Shown here: positions 5,759 to 6,316 of the stretch, one piece after another
Numbering within the stretch: the stretch's first letter is position 1
How the letters are laid out: each line of letters begins with the position of its first letter
Assembly (NCBI GenBank): GCA_900769055.1
Contig: CAAGFF010000238.1
Coordinates: 1-6,316 of the forward strand
Direction of reading: 5' to 3'
DNA from: an uncultured Prevotella sp.
GTDB lineage: Bacteria; Bacteroidota; Bacteroidia; Bacteroidales; Bacteroidaceae
Length of the DNA stretch: 6,316 bases
The notes under the pieces: model-generated
The model's input: the letters and a program-made list of their open reading frames with translations, nothing else
Databases searched by the model: none
Told to the model about the DNA's origin: nothing
Made by a program: the position numbers and the translations under genes

Positions 5759-6316
5759 AGAGACTGATGACTTATCTCATGGCCATGCTCGTGAGTGCCA
5801 ATGCGACAGTGATTGCCGAATCGACAGAACCCGTAAAGCATGGAAATAGGGTAACGGGACATGTTATAGACAAGACAACGGAAGAAAACCTCCCTCATGC
5901 CACAATTCTGATAGTGGAAACCAAACAGGGGGCTGTTTCGGACAACGACGGTTTGTTTACTTTTGACAAGCTGCCGGCTGGCTCCTACACCTTGCGCGTG
6001 CAGCTCCTTGGATATGAGACACAGGAAAAGGTGGTGACCGTGAGCAATACGTTCACCACTGACCTGCATTTCGCCATTGAGGCATCAGCGTTCAGGACTG
6101 GTGAGGTCGTTGTGTCAGCAAACCGTAACGAGGTAAGCCGCTGCGACGCCCCTGTGGTAGTGAATGTGATTAGCGACAAGCTTTTTGAGACGGTGAACTC
6201 CACAGACCTGGCAAAGTCGCTGAGCTACCAGTCGGGTCTGAGGGTTGAGAACAACTGCCAGAACTGCGGCTTTCCGCAAGTACGCATCAATGGTCTTGAA
6301 GGTCCATACTCGCAGA
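5755..6316 (+). CDS. TonB-dependent receptor, N-terminal part (cut by the window end)
   Basis: An outer-membrane active-transport receptor is indicated; 187 codons are visible and the gene runs off the right edge without a stop. Residues 1-21 form a signal peptide (MKR, hydrophobic core, cleavage near VIA-ES). Residues about 32-109 are a carboxypeptidase-regulatory-like domain, recognisable from VTGHVIDKTTEENLPHATI and DGLFTFDKLPAGSYTL. EVVVSA at 117-122 is the usual linker/TonB-box-like segment. The plug domain starts at about 128 and includes the Cys pair NCQNCGF (167-173) and VRINGLEGPYSQ (176-187). That plug motif is seen in Bacteroidetes receptors, including ones annotated for haem or other metal-containing ligands, but the ligand here is unknown. 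A full-length protein would be expected to continue for several hundred residues of barrel. The ATG at 5755 was chosen because it gives a basic n-region; Met5, Met9 and Met11 are less suitable. Confidence 0.92.
   Translation, partial: MKRLMTYLMAMLVSANATVIAESTEPVKHGNRVTGHVIDKTTEENLPHATILIVETKQGAVSDNDGLFTFDKLPAGSYTLRVQLLGYETQEKVVTVSNTFTTDLHFAIEASAFRTGEVVVSANRNEVSRCDAPVVVNVISDKLFETVNSTDLAKSLSYQSGLRVENNCQNCGFPQVRINGLEGPYSQ

Overview
The window looks like a chromosomal segment of a Bacteroidales bacterium, most likely Prevotella or a close relative. This rests on three things: outer-membrane TonB-type proteins with N-terminal carboxypeptidase-regulatory-like domains and an EVVVTA/EVVVSA segment before the plug; promoter boxes of the Bacteroidetes type (TTTG, 19 bp, TAnnTTTG); and A-rich translation starts without a clear Shine-Dalgarno site. 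The genus is an inference; nothing in the window names it.

Layout: positions 1-270 are AT-rich and non-coding, with a cluster of direct and inverted GGTGACAG/CTGTCACC copies. A large plus-strand gene follows (271-3285), a predicted outer-membrane beta-barrel protein of 1004 residues. It meets a minus-strand pair tail to tail and overlaps it by 23 bp. The pair, read leftwards, is an acetyl-CoA hydrolase/CoA-transferase family enzyme (5353 down to 3842) followed after 6 bp by a small lipoprotein of unknown function (3835 down to 3263). Upstream of the enzyme is a divergent intergenic region (5354-5754). It carries a -7-like box facing the enzyme, a well-formed Bacteroidetes promoter facing right, and a long leader containing 9-bp tandem repeats that fold into a hairpin of about 29 bp. 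The window ends inside a second TonB-dependent receptor (from 5755), of which the signal peptide, the regulatory-like domain and the start of the plug are visible.

How the genes work together: the two outer-membrane proteins are transcribed separately, and neither has a visible SusD-like partner in the window. The CoA-transferase probably acts in short-chain acid metabolism (succinate, acetate or propionate CoA exchange) in the cytoplasm. Its coupling to a lipoprotein gene is positional only and gives no clear functional link. I see no rRNA, tRNA, CRISPR array, transposase or phage gene, and no convincing sign of a new multi-gene system. The signals most worth following are the hairpin leader of the receptor gene, the GGTGACAG cluster at the left edge, and the unrecognised lipoprotein.
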